DNA of 64,000 bases from Armatimonadaceae bacterium (GCA_030446525.1 JAUJNC010000010.1:1-64000), one strand, 5' to 3'; counted from the first letter of the stretch, positions 49,238 through 59,880 are shown. A program made the numbers and translations. Notes: a model not told the origin generated them from the sequence alone.

Positions 49238-49303
49238 GTATCTTGGATTCAGGCACGCCGGCGGGAGGCCGGTAACGGGCAGCCCCGGCAATCTAGGAGT
49301 AGA

Positions 49304-50263
49304 ATGTTAGAGACAACGAAACCGACCCGCAACGGGAGTGTGACCGCGCAGATCGAGGACATCTTCTTCGAGAACTACCTGAAGTTCTTCAAGCTGGCCG
49401 AGGAGAAGCGCCGCTGGAGCATCGACCACGACATCCCGTGGGATAAGGTGAACCCCGACACCTCGGACCTCACCGCCCACATCGTCCAGTCCTTCTCCGC
49501 GGTCGAGATGTATCTGCCGGACTACACGTCCCGGATCATGGAGCTCATCCGCCGGTCGCGGGGGCGGGCGTGGTTTCAGGCCAACTGGGGCTACGAGGAG
49601 TCCAAGCACAGCATGGTGCTCGAAGAGTGGCTGCTGCGCTCCGGCAAGCGCACGGAGGAACAGGTCAAGCAGTTCGTGCGCGCCCTGCTCGGCGAGGAGT
49701 GGAAGCTGCCGTTCGACAACCCCCGGCAGATGATCATCTACACCATGATCCAGGAGCTCGCCACGCGGCTGAACTACCTGAACCTGCGCGAGCGCGCCAG
49801 GCAGGAGGGCGATCAGGCGCTGTTCCGGCTGCTCGGCTGGGTGGCCGCCGACGAGAGCGCCCACTTCCATTTCTTCCGCCAGGGCGTGCAGGCCTATCTC
49901 GAGCGGGAGCCGGACGATACGCTGAAGGACATCAACTGGGTGTTCAAGCAGTTCGACATGCCGGCGCAGGCCATCATCCCGGACTGGGAGGAGCGCGGCA
50001 GGCAGATCGAGGAGGCCGGCATCTTCGGCCCCCGGATGTTCGTGCAGAAGGTGCGCGAGCCGATCCTCAAGGACCTGGGCATCGACCGGAAGCAGCTCAA
50101 GCAGGCCGGCATGCCCGCCGACGCCGCCGACCGGATCGCCGACGCGGCCGAGGAAAGGGCCGAGGATGCCGCGTCCGCCAGGCTCGGCCGCGCGCATTCC
50201 GTCCCGGCCCACCCCGCGCCGCTGTCCCCCGCGGGCCGCAAGCTGGTCCGTTCCGCCCCGTAG
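49304..50263 (+). CDS. Acyl-[acyl-carrier-protein] desaturase (diiron, soluble)
   Basis: 319 residues with the two EExxH-type motifs of the plant/mycobacterial acyl-ACP desaturase family: EESKH at 98-102 and DESAH at 183-187, with E68 (FSAVEMYLPDY) and E151 (MIQELATRLNY) as the remaining iron ligands. It inserts a cis double bond into acyl-ACP. TAGGAG precedes ATG 49304. The C-terminal 50 residues are Ala/Pro-rich and probably disordered. A ferredoxin partner is not seen nearby. Confidence 0.92.
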   Translation: MLETTKPTRNGSVTAQIEDIFFENYLKFFKLAEEKRRWSIDHDIPWDKVNPDTSDLTAHIVQSFSAVEMYLPDYTSRIMELIRRSRGRAWFQANWGYEESKHSMVLEEWLLRSGKRTEEQVKQFVRALLGEEWKLPFDNPRQMIIYTMIQELATRLNYLNLRERARQEGDQALFRLLGWVAADESAHFHFFRQGVQAYLEREPDDTLKDINWVFKQFDMPAQAIIPDWEERGRQIEEAGIFGPRMFVQKVREPILKDLGIDRKQLKQAGMPADAADRIADAAEERAEDAASARLGRAHSVPAHPAPLSPAGRKLVRSAP

Positions 50264-50270
50264 ACCGCCC

Positions 50271-50960
50271 GTGAAGATCGTCGCCGCCGGGGACATGCAC
50301 GGCGACCTGGGCAACCTGTTGCGCGTGCTCCATGCGGAGACGCCGGACGGCCTGCTGTGCGTGGGGGACTGGGGCGATCCCGGGCAGATCAGCGAGGGGG
50401 TGTGGGCCGACCTGCTCGCCCGCGTCTCTGTGCTTTCGGTCTTCGGCAACCACGACGACTTGGCCCGGCTCGCCGCGCTGCGCAACCGGGACGGCAGCCC
50501 CGTTCTGCTCGCGCAGGGGGAGCGGCGTGAGGGTTTCTGCGGTCCGCCCGGCCGGGGCGGTCTGGCCGTGGCGGGCGTGTCCGGCATCTGGGCCAAAAGC
50601 CACCGCCTGCCGCACTACGTCACCGACGAGGACGTGGCCGGGTGGGCGGGGGCCCTCGCCCCCGGCCCGCCTCCCGGTCCGGGGCGGACCGTCGACGTTC
50701 TGCTCACGCACGGCTGCCCGCTCGGCGTCGCCGACCGCACGCCCGCGGGCCGCCCCGGCGGCCAGCGCTGCTTCCTCGACCTCCTGAAGGCCGTGCGCCC
50801 CCGCGTCCACCTGTGCGGCCACCTCCACCTCGCCCAGCGCCGCGACCTGGCCGACCCGCCCTGCGCCGTGCTGAACACCGGCGCGCTCCCGCAGGGCCAC
50901 TACGTCCTCCTCACCCGCACCGACACCGGCGCCCTCGCCGCCGAGGCGCGCCGGCTGTAA
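50271..50960 (+). CDS. Metallophosphoesterase
   Basis: GTG start 7 bp after the desaturase stop. Calcineurin-like motifs in order: GDMHGDLGNLL, CVGDWGDPG, VFGNHDDLARL, DVLLTHGCPLG, HLCGHLHLAQRRDL, i.e. a binuclear metal site. 229 residues, intact, cytoplasmic. The substrate is unknown. Likely co-transcribed with the desaturase. Confidence 0.9.
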   Translation: MKIVAAGDMHGDLGNLLRVLHAETPDGLLCVGDWGDPGQISEGVWADLLARVSVLSVFGNHDDLARLAALRNRDGSPVLLAQGERREGFCGPPGRGGLAVAGVSGIWAKSHRLPHYVTDEDVAGWAGALAPGPPPGPGRTVDVLLTHGCPLGVADRTPAGRPGGQRCFLDLLKAVRPRVHLCGHLHLAQRRDLADPPCAVLNTGALPQGHYVLLTRTDTGALAAEARRL

Positions 50961-50999
50961 GCGCTTCCGACGCGCCCAGGCTTTAGCGGATCGGGGCCG

Positions 51000-52849
51000 C
51001 TACTGAACTGTCAGCTCCGGCCAGAGCGACGTCTCGCGCGCGTTCACGTTGATCCCCAGGGTCGAGACTGCCGCGTTGTGCAGCCCCAGGCTGATCACCG
51101 TCTGCCCCGCCGCTTTCTGTGCCCGCACATAGTCGGTCACGTCTACCTCGTACCAGGCGTAGGTAGTGCTCAGCACGCGCACGCTGCCCAGCGCGCTGCC
51201 GAGCGACGGCTTGTTGTTCCAGGTCAGCCCGCGCTCGGTCCAGCCCGTGTCGGCCACCGCGTGCACGCTGACCTCCACGGCCGGGGCGCCGGCACGGCTC
51301 AGGCCGGCAGAGAAGCTCAGAGTGGCGCGGCGGATGGCGCCGGGGGCGCCGCTGATGTCGAACTTGAGGTAGGCGTCGCGGTTGTTGCCGGCGCCGGCTG
51401 TCTTAACGGTGAGTCGCCTGGCCCTGCCGTAGTTGGCGTCGGCGTCGGCGGCGTCGCGCACGAACGCGTCCGCCGTAGGGCGCAGGAAGACGATCACGGT
51501 GACGTCGACCGCGCCCGACGCGGTCGCCCACTGGTCGTCGAGTGGCCACGGCGGTCAGTCGGTAGCTGCCGACCGGCGCGGCCGCCCAGGTGACGCTGTA
51601 CGGGGCGGCGGTGACTTCGCCGATCTTGCCGTCGCTCACCCCGTCGCCCGCAAAGAACTCGACCTTGCGGATCGCGCCGTCGCCGTCGCCAGCGACGGCG
51701 CTGATCGTGATGTCCGCGGGCGCCTCGAAGAGCGCGCCGTCGCCCGGCTCGGTGATGCGTATGGTCGGCGGCTGATTGACCGGGCTCATCACGAAACCTT
51801 CCGACCTGCCCTGGTAGGTGCCATAGCCCACGATCTGGCCCCGGTCATTGATGCCGCTGGCGACCAGGTTCGTCCAGCCGGATCCGGCGGGAAGAAGGCT
51901 GCTCAGGCTCAGCATGCCGGTGCGCGCGCTCCAGAAGAAGCTGTCCGAGCGAGGAGGGACGGAGGAGCCTGTGCAGGGTGCCGACGACCAGGCCGTTGTT
52001 GTTGATGGCGAGCGCGCGGCTCGCCGTGTAGCCGGGGAGGACACCCAGGTCCGTCATACCGCTTTCGCTGTCCCAGAGGAAAGCGCGTTGTTGGCTGGGG
52101 GTCGTCTCGGCGTAGCCGACAACCTGCCCGGCATCATTAACGGCGCTGGCGTGGCCGCGCGTGTGGCCGGGGAGCACCCCGAGGCTCTGCATCTCGCCGG
52201 GGTCGGACACGCCGTCGCCGTCGGCGTCGCTCCACAGGAAGGCGCGCTGCGCGCCGCCGCCGTCCAGCGACGAACCGGCGACCTGCCCTGGCTGTTGATG
52301 GCCGCCGCTGAGCCTGCGGCCGCCCCCCAGCGTGCCCAGATCTACCGGGCTCCCGCCGTCCCAAAGCGTCGCGCGCTGGCCGCCGGAAGTGCCGGCCACT
52401 TGATCCTTGTCGTTGACGGCGCCGGCCGCGGCCTCGGAGTGGCCGGGCAGTGGCGGGAGGATCCGCCTGCCCCCGGCGGCGGTCCACACGAAGGCGCTCA
52501 CCGGGGTGAACACCCCGAGCCGGCTGTCCCCGACGACACGCCCGTTGTTGTTGATGTCCCGGGCGTAGTCACGGTACGCCTCGATGATCTTGGTCAATCC
52601 GGTGCCGGCGGTCCATAGCCAGGAGGCGGTCTGGCTGCTGGACCCGCCCTGGGTCGAAGCCGTGCCGACCACCTGGCCGTTGTCGTTGATGCCGGTGGCG
52701 ATACTGCTCATGTAGCCACCGTTGCCGCCGCCCACGGGTATGCCGGTGTTGACGATCGTGTACCCGGGATCGGCGGTGGCGGGCCGGGCAAGAGCGGCGC
52801 CGAGCAGCGCGAGCGAGGCCAGCGTGGGTCCGGTCAAACGTAACTTCAT
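51000..52849 (-). CDS. Secreted HAF-repeat protein with Ig-like and DNRLRE (CBM96-like) domains, frameshifted
   Basis: Signal peptide MKLRLTGPTLASLALLGAAL, then at least six HAF-type repeats (GINDNGQVVGTA, INNNGRVVGDS, VNDKDQVAGTS, VNDAGQVVGYA, INNNGLVVGT, INDRGQIVGYG). An Ig-like segment (PPTIRITEPGDGALFEAPAD, VEFFAGDGVSDGKIGEVTAA) and a C-terminal DNRLRE domain (ADAFVRDAADADANYGRARR, DAYLKFDISG, LTWNNKP, VDVTDYVRAQ) follow. About 610 residues. Breaks near 52310, 51980 and 51540. Good ribosome site AAGGAG. Probably an extracellular or surface carbohydrate-associated protein. Confidence 0.8.
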
Positions 52850-52862
52850 GGTGTTCTCCTTC

Positions 52863-52962
52863 CAGCACGGCGCGGCGGATGGTGCGCGGGGCGCCGCTGA
52901 TGTCGAACTTGACGTAAGCGTCGCGGTTGTAGCCGACGTTCTCCGTCTTGACGCTGAGCGCG
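52863..52962 (-). pseudogene. Remnant of a second DNRLRE domain
   Basis: On the minus strand this reads NRDAYVKFDISGAPRTIRRA and closely copies 51323-51420 in the HAF gene (about 100 bp, most positions identical). No intact gene surrounds it. It ends directly before the HAF gene's ribosome site. Confidence 0.7.
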
Positions 52963-53057
52963 CCGGCGGGGCGTATTGCGCCCCGCTTACCCGGCGCGTG
53001 GCAAGCAAGGTAAAAGCAACCCGGTGCAGGGCAGGACGAGAGACAGGAAGCGGCGGT

Positions 53058-54461
53058 TTATGTCTGCCGCGTGTCGCCGATCACGGCGTCCATCTGCTCG
53101 TTCGTGAGGAGCCCGCGCTCCAGGACCAGCTCGCGGATGCTGCGGCCGGTCCGCACCGACTCCTTGGCGATCTCGGCGGCGGCGTTGTAGCCGATCGTCT
53201 CGTTCAGGATCGTAGCCAGGCCGACGGACCGGTTCAGGAAATAGGCGCACTGCTCGGGGTCGGCCTCGATGCCGGCGACGCAGCGGTCGGTGAAGACGCG
53301 CAGGGCGTTGGTCAGGACGGTCTCGGAAAGCAGCAGGTTCCACGCCATCACGGGCATCATGACGTTGAGCTCGAGCCTGGCCGGCCTGGGCGGCGTAGGC
53401 GATGGTCGTGTCGCAGCCCAGCACCTGGAAGCAGACCATGTTCAGCATCTCGGCCATCACGGGGTTGACCTTGCCGGGCATGATCGAGGACCCCGGCTGA
53501 CCGGCGGCAGCCGGATCTCGGCCAGCCCGGTGCGCGGCCCCGACGCCAGCAGCCGCAGGTCGTTGGCGATGCGGGTGAGCCTCGAGGCCGAGCGAGCGCA
53601 GGGACGAAGAGAACTCGGCCACGGCCATCTGGCTCTGCATCCTCGACCGGGTCGTCGCCCGGCCGGACCGGGAGGCCGGTCGCCTCGCGCAGTTGCCGGA
53701 CGACGCGGGGGCGGTACTCGGGGCCGGCGTTCAGGCCCGTGCCCGTGGCCGTGCCGCCGATGCCGAGCCTCCGCCAGCCCGTCCGAAACCTGCCCGATCC
53801 GCAGCGCCGCCTTGCGCAGGGTCTTGCCATAGGCCGCGAACTCCTGCCCGAGACGGATCGGCACGGCGTCCTGCAGGTGCGTCCGCCCGGATTTCAGGAT
53901 CCCGTCGAACTCCCGCCCCTTGGCTTCAAACGCCTGGGCGAGGCGCTCCACCTCGGCTTTCAGCGGCCCGGCGAGCGCCAGCCCGGCGAGGCGCATGGCG
54001 GTGGGGAAGACGTCGTTGGTGCTCTGGGCCATGTTCACGTCGTCGTTGGGGTGCACGCCCGCCTTGTAGTCGCCGCGCGGGGCGCCGAGCAGCTCGTTGG
54101 CGCGGTTGGCCAGCACCTCGTTGGCGTTCATGTTGAACGACGTGCCCGCGCCGGCCTGGTACACGTCCACCACGAACTGGTCCCGGTGCCGCCCCGCCAG
54201 CACCTCGTCGGCGGCGCGGACGATGGCGTCGGCCTTGTCCCCCGGCAGGCGACCCAGGTCCCGGTTGGCGAGCGCCGCCGCCTTTTTGACGGTGACGATG
54301 GCCTCGACCAGGGCGGGCCAGGCGCGCAGGCCGCTGATGGGGAAGTTATCGACGGCGCGGGCGGTCTGCACGCCGTACAGCGCCTCCGCGGGCACGGTGA
54401 ACGTCCCCAGCGAATCGCGCTCCTCGCGGGTCGCGGCGGACTCATCAACGGGTTGGGTCAT
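53058..54461 (-). CDS. aspA: Aspartate ammonia-lyase (aspartase/fumarase superfamily), frameshifted
   Basis: [78 protein letters not shown] and the signature [20 protein letters not shown] are all present, the later ones in shifted frames. The sequence after the signature ([34 protein letters not shown]) is closer to aspartase than to class II fumarase, but fumarase cannot be excluded. It releases ammonia from aspartate. Breaks near 53780, 53650, 53500 and 53370. About 468 codons. Confidence 0.88.
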
Positions 54462-54561
54462 GACGGGGTTCTCCTCGGGATATACTACGCTTTTATACCC
54501 CGATTCTCCTGCGCCTGTGGTACACTGCTACGGAAATGCCCCGTCCCGGAGGAGGAACGCC

Positions 54562-55833
54562 ATGGACGCCGCGGAGGCGCAGCGGATAACGGAAGAGACC
54601 ATCGAGAAGTACCAGAACTATGTCAATCCCACGCTGCTGGGGCTGCTGAAGCTGGGCGGCTTCGACAAGATCGAGTGGGAAGGCTGCGGCGCGGTCCTCC
54701 GTGACCTGGAGGGCAACGAGTACATCGACTGCCTGGGCGGCTACGGCGTCTTCTCCCTGGGCCACGCCCACCCCAGGGTGGTCGAGGCCGTCGTGGACCA
54801 GGTGCGCCGCCTGCCGCTCTCTTCCAAGACGTTCCTGAACAAGCCGCTCGCCGACCTGGCCGAACGGCTGGCGCAGGTCGCCCCGGGCGACCTGCAATAC
54901 ACTTTTATGTGCAACTCCGGCGCCGAGGCGGTCGAGGGCGCGCTCAAGATCGCCCGCATGGCGACCGGCCGGCCGCGGATCGTCGCCGCCGTCGGCGGCT
55001 ACCACGGCAAGACCCTGGGGGCGCTGACCGCCTCGGGCCGCGAGGTGTTCCGCGCCCCGTTCGAGCCGCTGCTCCCGGGCTTCGCCCATGTCCCCTACGG
55101 GGACGCGGCCGCCTTGGCCGGGGCGGTGGACGAGAGCACCGCGGCTGTGATCCTGGAGCCGGTCCAGGGGGAGAACGGCATCCGCATCCCGCCGCCGGAC
55201 TACCTGGGCGCGGCGCGCCGCCTGTGCGACGAGCGGGGCGCGCTGCTCATCCTGGACGAGGTGCAGACCGGGCTGGGGCGCACGGGCAAGATGTTCGCGT
55301 CCGAGCACTGGGGCGTGGCCCCCGACATCATGACGCTGGCCAAGGCGCTCGGCGGCGGCGTCATCCCCGCCGGGGCGTTCCTGGCGACGCCCGGTATCTG
55401 GGAGGCCGTCTTCCGCGAGAACCCGCTGATCCACACGTCCACCTTCGGCGGCTCCGAGGTCGCGTGTGCGGCGGCGCTCGCGACCCTGGACGTCATCACA
55501 GAGGAAGACCTGCCCGTGCAGGCCGCCGCGAAGGGCGAGCGGCTGCTGCGGGGCCTTCAGGACGTGCAGGCCCGCTACCCGGACCTGCTCGTGGAGGCGC
55601 GCGGCCTGGGGCTGATGATCGGGGTCGAGTTCGCCGACGCCGACGTCGGCAAGCTGGTCATCGGCGGGCTGGTGCACGGGGGCGTCATCGCGGCCTACAC
55701 GCTGAACAACCCCACCGTCCTGCGCTTCGAGCCGCCGCTCGTCATCAGCGACGCGCAGATCGACCACGTCCTGCGCGCCTTCGACGCCGCCGTGGGCGAG
55801 GCCCAAAACCTCCTGGCCGAGTTCCAGGAGTAA
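54562..55833 (+). CDS. Class III PLP-dependent aminotransferase (putrescine/ornithine type)
   Basis: Intact 423-residue enzyme. PLP-binding landmarks are CNSGAEAVEGALKIAR (118-132), GYHGKTLGAL (146-154), LLILDEVQTGLGRTG (228-242) and Lys261 in TLAKALGGG. The N-terminal YQNYVNPTLLGLLKLGGFDK is typical of putrescine aminotransferase-like proteins (YgjG/PatA). GGAGGAGG precedes the ATG, and TACACT at 54521-54526 is a possible -10. The true amine substrate needs biochemical assignment. It is divergent from aspA. Confidence 0.9.
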   Translation: MDAAEAQRITEETIEKYQNYVNPTLLGLLKLGGFDKIEWEGCGAVLRDLEGNEYIDCLGGYGVFSLGHAHPRVVEAVVDQVRRLPLSSKTFLNKPLADLAERLAQVAPGDLQYTFMCNSGAEAVEGALKIARMATGRPRIVAAVGGYHGKTLGALTASGREVFRAPFEPLLPGFAHVPYGDAAALAGAVDESTAAVILEPVQGENGIRIPPPDYLGAARRLCDERGALLILDEVQTGLGRTGKMFASEHWGVAPDIMTLAKALGGGVIPAGAFLATPGIWEAVFRENPLIHTSTFGGSEVACAAALATLDVITEEDLPVQAAAKGERLLRGLQDVQARYPDLLVEARGLGLMIGVEFADADVGKLVIGGLVHGGVIAAYTLNNPTVLRFEPPLVISDAQIDHVLRAFDAAVGEAQNLLAEFQE

Positions 55834-55872
55834 AAAGCTGCCGCACCGCGGGGACGGAGGTAAAAGATGGGT

Positions 55873-55906
55873 GGCGGGCGCTCTAGGAGCGCCCGCCGCC
55901 TTTTTT
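55873..55906 (+). terminator. Rho-independent terminator of the aminotransferase gene
   Basis: An 11-bp perfect stem GGCGGGCGCTC / GAGCGCCCGCC with 3-nt loop is followed within 3 bp by six T, 40 bp after the stop codon. Confidence 0.9.
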
Positions 55907-56001
55907 GCTGCCGCCGCCGGGCCTGTTTGCCTGCTGATTGCACGACCACGATGCCGTAGCCGTATAAGATCATCAGCCTGCTTTTATCGTACGGAGGCAC
56001 G

Positions 56002-57267
56002 TTACCCGTAGCAAACGTGCGCCGAGTGTTCGACCTGCCGGTGGGACGGCAGAGGTGCGCCGCTACCGGCTGCGCGGCGTACTCCCCTGCTGCGCGCTGT
56101 CGGGCGCGCCAGGTGCCACACGAAGACGCCGTCCTTGTAGCCCCAGGTGTAGTCGTAGAGGGCGGCCAGGCGGTCCAGCACGTCTTTGAGCGGCACGGCG
56201 TCGAACGTGTGTGAGCGGGTGACCCGTTTCCGGAAGCCTTGCTCCTCGATGTAGCTGATCCTGTTCGGGAAGCGAGCGCCTGGAGGGCGTCCGCCAGGGT
56301 GGCCCGCTCCAGTTTCAGGTTCACCTTCGCGTCCAGGCGGGGGTCCCCTCCAGCGCCTCCTTCCGGGAGGCGGCGTCGCCTTTGGCCCCGTACCAGATCG
56401 TTGACGGGGGCAGTGTGGAAGCGATCCGGTCGCTGCGCTCCTTGGGGTCGGTGAGGACGGAGAAATTCAGGTCGAGCGATCCGGATCGCTCGTTGTGCGC
56501 GACGATGCGGTAGCCGGTCGCGCGCGCCAAGGGGTGGACCTCGAACCAGATGCGGGTGTCGTCCAGCGTCTCCGGGGTGATCCCCGAATGGCGGCGGCCT
56601 CCCCGCTGGGCGAGGTCGTCCTGCCGGGCGGCGAACATCTCGCGCAGGTTCTGCTGCATGCCCTGCGGTAGCTCCCGGAACGCCACGCCCTGGGGCGCCG
56701 CTCCGGGACCCATCGGTCCCGAGTGCTTCCGGATCGCCTGCTGCATCTGGGGGGTGTGTCTGCTCAGGGAGTCCACGAACTCGACGCCCCTGGTGTAGAT
56801 GACCCGCTCTGCTTCGCTGCGGGGCCGATACAGATCGAGGCCTGGGCGCGGTCGTAGCGTTCGCGCAGCACCAGCAGGTCCTCGCCCTGCCGCTGCCACT
56901 CCCAGTTACGGACGGCGGCGATGCTGGCGAGCACGGCCCGGAGCGGCACGTCCCGGTAGGCGAACGACAGCTTGTAGGGGAGCACCTCGTTGCCTTCCGC
57001 CGCCAGTTTAGCGTCCGTCAGGGGGTCTGTACCGCGCAGCGCGTTGGCGACGGTGGTGCTCCGCTTTTTCAGGGTCACCTTCGCGCCCAGGCGCGGGTCG
57101 CTCCCGAGCACGGGTTGGTCAGCCTCCCGTGCCGCCCTTGGTGCGGCCTCCCGAGCCGCCGCAGTCCCCGGAGCCCGCTCCGGGGACGCTTGGCCTAAGC
57201 CGGTGCCGGGCAGCAGGCACAGGGCGAGGGCGGTGACTAACCTTGTTGAAGTGCTGGACAGCATCAT
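56002..57267 (-). CDS. Secreted protein with two STN-like domains, frameshifted
   Basis: Signal peptide MMLSSTSTRLVTALALCLLP. First domain: SDPRLGAKVTLKKRSTTVAN, LPYKLSFAYRDVPLRAVLAS, WEWQRQGEDLLVLR. A middle helical part (RHTPQMQQAIRKHSGPMGPG, WFEVHPLARATGYRIVAHNE) leads to a second domain: LDAKVNLKLERATLADALQA-like sequence, then VPLKDVLDRLAALYDYTWGY, KDGVFVWHLA. The two halves are duplicates of the same fold. Breaks near 56820, 56340 and 56250. Related in design to the STN proteins at 39609-41219. Confidence 0.65.
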
Positions 57268-57328
57268 TGCCTCTCCGTGGTACAGGATTTCTTCTAGAAG
57301 GAGCAGACTCCCGTGCAGCGGTGAATCT

Positions 57329-57943
57329 TCAATTCGCCGGGGTCGGTGGACTCCCGACCCGGAGGAGTACCCGGCCCCCGGCGTCGAACGGGGGCCGGGT
57401 ACGCACCTCAAGGACGTATCTCTTCGGTGCGCGATCCTGATTCCGCGATCCTGTGCGCAAGAACCGTTGGGTTGTCCGGATCGTTATCGTCCATGACGGC
57501 CACCCGGAGGCTCGGTACCTCCAGGTCATCTTGTGCGCGTTGCTCGGCGCGTACCGGAGGGCGAAGTGGTACCCGGAGATCCACATTTCCTGCTGGAACT
57601 GCACCGGAGCATCGCGCACGTCGCCGGTAGTGATGGGGATGGCGATCTCGTACCCAGGGACGCCGTTCGGGTCGACACCCAACACTATCGGGTTGTCATT
57701 GATGTCCCTATAGCTGGCGATCTCGTCGATGACGTAGTGGCAGTACAACCCTGGAGTGGACCAGTTCGCTGTGAAGCTGTACGGTACCCATTCGGCGTCG
57801 TAGCTGCGCGGATCTATGCTGATAGACGCGGCGGTGATCTCGGCCGCCCGGATGGGGGCGGCGACGGCCAGGCAGGCCGTGACCAACAAACAGAGCGAGA
57901 AGAGGCAGGGGGTTATCCTGCGCAAAACAGCGGGTGAGTGCAT
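57329..57943 (-). CDS. Hypothetical secreted protein
   Basis: MHSPAVLRRITPCLFSLCLL begins a signal peptide ending near AAPIRA; the mature part EITAASISIDPRSYDAEWVP, YSFTANWSTPGLYCHYVIDE, VPGYEIAIPITTGDVRDAPV is beta-rich and aromatic. 204 residues from Met 57943. No family recognised. Confidence 0.6.
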   Translation of the reverse strand: MHSPAVLRRITPCLFSLCLLVTACLAVAAPIRAAEITAASISIDPRSYDAEWVPYSFTANWSTPGLYCHYVIDEIASYRDINDNPIVLGVDPNGVPGYEIAIPITTGDVRDAPVQFQQEMWISGYHFALRYAPSNAHKMTWRYRASGWPSWTITIRTTQRFLRTGSRNQDRAPKRYVLEVRTRPPFDAGGRVLLRVGSPPTPAN

Positions 57944-58445
57944 CCGTGCCCTCCTATTGGGTGTAATCGGCGTCAACGCCGTGTTGGAACCGCGCTTGTT
58001 TTGGTGGAACGAGAAGCTTAGATCTGCAAGATGCGAAATAGCGGTACTTTGTTGACTGTGGCTTGCCCTAGGTTTGGCACGCTCATTAGGTTGCTTGCTT
58101 TCCGTCGCTGTCCCCGCACGAAATATGGCAGGTGATCCGAAGTCAACAAAGTACCGATAGTAACATGTGGCTCGACGTATGTCAAGGGATTGAAGGAAAT
58201 TTTTACAAAAACTTCGAGGCCGCCCCCTCGGTTGGTCGATCGTGTCTCACCTTCCCTACAGCCCCGCAGTATACGCCGGGCACTGCTCTTCTTCACCTTC
58301 CAACGGCCCCTTGCGTTGCCGATGGCAAGGGCCATTTTATCTGAAAACACGAGAAAACTACTAGAAATATGACTCCTGATGCGCGATAAGAACGAAAAGG
58401 GTTTAGAGTGGTTGCCTGCCGGGTAGAATCCCTACTAATTGCACC
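57944..58445. other. AT-richer intergenic region with a 16-bp perfect inverted repeat
   Basis: CGGTACTTTGTTGACT (58042-58057) and its exact inverse AGTCAACAAAGTACCG (58141-58156) are separated by 83 bp. Short ORFs here have no family features. No terminator was found. The composition is clearly less GC-rich than the neighbours. Confidence 0.55.
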
Positions 58446-59597
58446 GTGCTGCATGTGAAGGGGTTCTCGCAGGTGATAAAGTCTTTGTTCCTTCTGTTCT
58501 GGACAGTGCTTCTGGTCGCGGCGCCGTCCTCTTTTCGCTGCGCGTCCGCCGCGGACGACACGCCGCTGCGCGTCCTTTTCGTCGGCAACAGTCTGACTTT
58601 CTACAACGACATGCCCATCGTGGTTCAGCGGCTGGCTGCCTCGGCGGACAGGCCGCTGGAGTCGAGGCGGTCACGGACGGCGGTATGACCCTGGAAGAGC
58701 ATTGGCGTCGGGGCCAGGTGCAGGCGGCGCTGCAGCAGGGCGGCTGGGACTTCGTGGTCCTGCGGAGTTCAGCACAAGACCCTGGAGACCACCGAGGCGT
58801 TTGACCCAGACGTCCGCCTTTTCGACGCGGAGATCAAATCAGTTGGCGCCAGGACGGTGCTTTTCCAGAACTGGACGCTGGAGGGTTCTCCCGAAGACAT
58901 CGGGAGGTTGAACGCCGTTTACGCCGAGATCGCCGATGAGGTCGAGGCGGTCGTGGCCCCGCTCGGGCAAGCCTGGGACAACGCCCGCCGGGAGGATCCT
59001 GAGGTGGGGCTGTACGTGGACGAAAGACACCCGTCTTTCGAAGGCACCTACCTGGGCGCGTCGGTGCTCTTCGCCACGCTGTACGAACAGAGTCCGGTGG
59101 GGCTGACCCCCCTGCGTCTGAGCCCGGAAGAGGCGGAGTTCCTCCAGGAGGTCGCCTGGGAAACCGCCGGTGGCGCCGGCGGCCTGATCGGGGTGACGGG
59201 GGAGTACTTCCAGGACCTGGACCTCACCAGCCTGGCCCTGGCGCGCGCGGACGCGACGATCGACTTCGACTGGGACTTGGGCGCGCCCGACCCCCTTCTG
59301 GACGCGGACACGTTCTCGGTCCGTTGGACCGGCCAGCTGCGGCCGCGCCACTCGGAGGAGTACACCTTCATCACCACCTCCGACGACGGCGTGCGCCTGT
59401 GGGTGAACGGGCAGCTGGTGATCGACCACTGGACGGACCACGGCGTCACGGAGGACCGGGGCACGATCACTCTCGAGGCAGGTCAGCGCTACGACATCCG
59501 GATGGAGTTCTACGAGAACGGCGGGTACGCCACCGCGAAACTGGAGTGGCAGAGCGCGCGCCAGGAGCGAGAAATCGTGCCGGAAAGCCGGTTCTAG
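58446..59597 (+). CDS. Secreted SGNH-type hydrolase fused to a PA14 domain, frameshifted
   Basis: A signal sequence (VIKSLFLLFWTVLLVAAPSS) precedes LRVLFVGNSLTFYNDMPIVV (block I with Ser in GNSLT), TLEEHWRRGQVQAALQQGGW, and VDERHPSFEGTYLGASVLFA (the Asp/His block). Residues from about 250 form a PA14 domain: GLIGVTGEYFQDLDLTSLAL, YTFITTSDDGVRLWVNGQLV, YDIRMEFYENGG. PA14 domains bind carbohydrate. Breaks lie near 58660 and 58770. The exact start is uncertain. Confidence 0.78.
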
Positions 59598-59880
59598 CCC
59601 GCGTACGCGGCGTAGAGGTTGTTACCCGGAGGCCCCGGCAGAAATACCGGTTTCCGCCCGGGTGGCAGTGGTCCGAAAGGAGAACGTTCGGGAGACAGTA
59701 AACTTTTTGTGGCTGATCTATGACGGTGTCCGGGCGGCGAGGAACAAAACCGGCGTCCGGGCAATCCAAATAGTGAAGAGGCTTTACCGCTGCACCGCGC
59801 CCTCTTCGGAACGAACCAGGCCAAGGTCCGCACGGCCCCGAACCGCCTGGACCGCGCCGCCGCACGAAAGGAACGCGAGT
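59598..59880. other. Intergenic region before the sugar dehydrogenase gene
   Basis: About 280 bp with several CCGG-rich inverted stretches but no clear promoter, riboswitch or terminator. AAAGGAA precedes the next ATG. Confidence 0.4.

Noticed and set aside
48341..49291. Upstream extension of the clostripain-like frame to 49291
   Set aside because: It would read through the isochorismatase gene out of frame and lacks a ribosome site; the TTG at 48340 with AAAGGAG gives a proper lipoprotein signal.
58018..58350. 110-codon minus-strand ORF in the AT-richer gap
   Set aside because: No family features, no ribosome site, and it overlaps the inverted repeat; regarded as chance.
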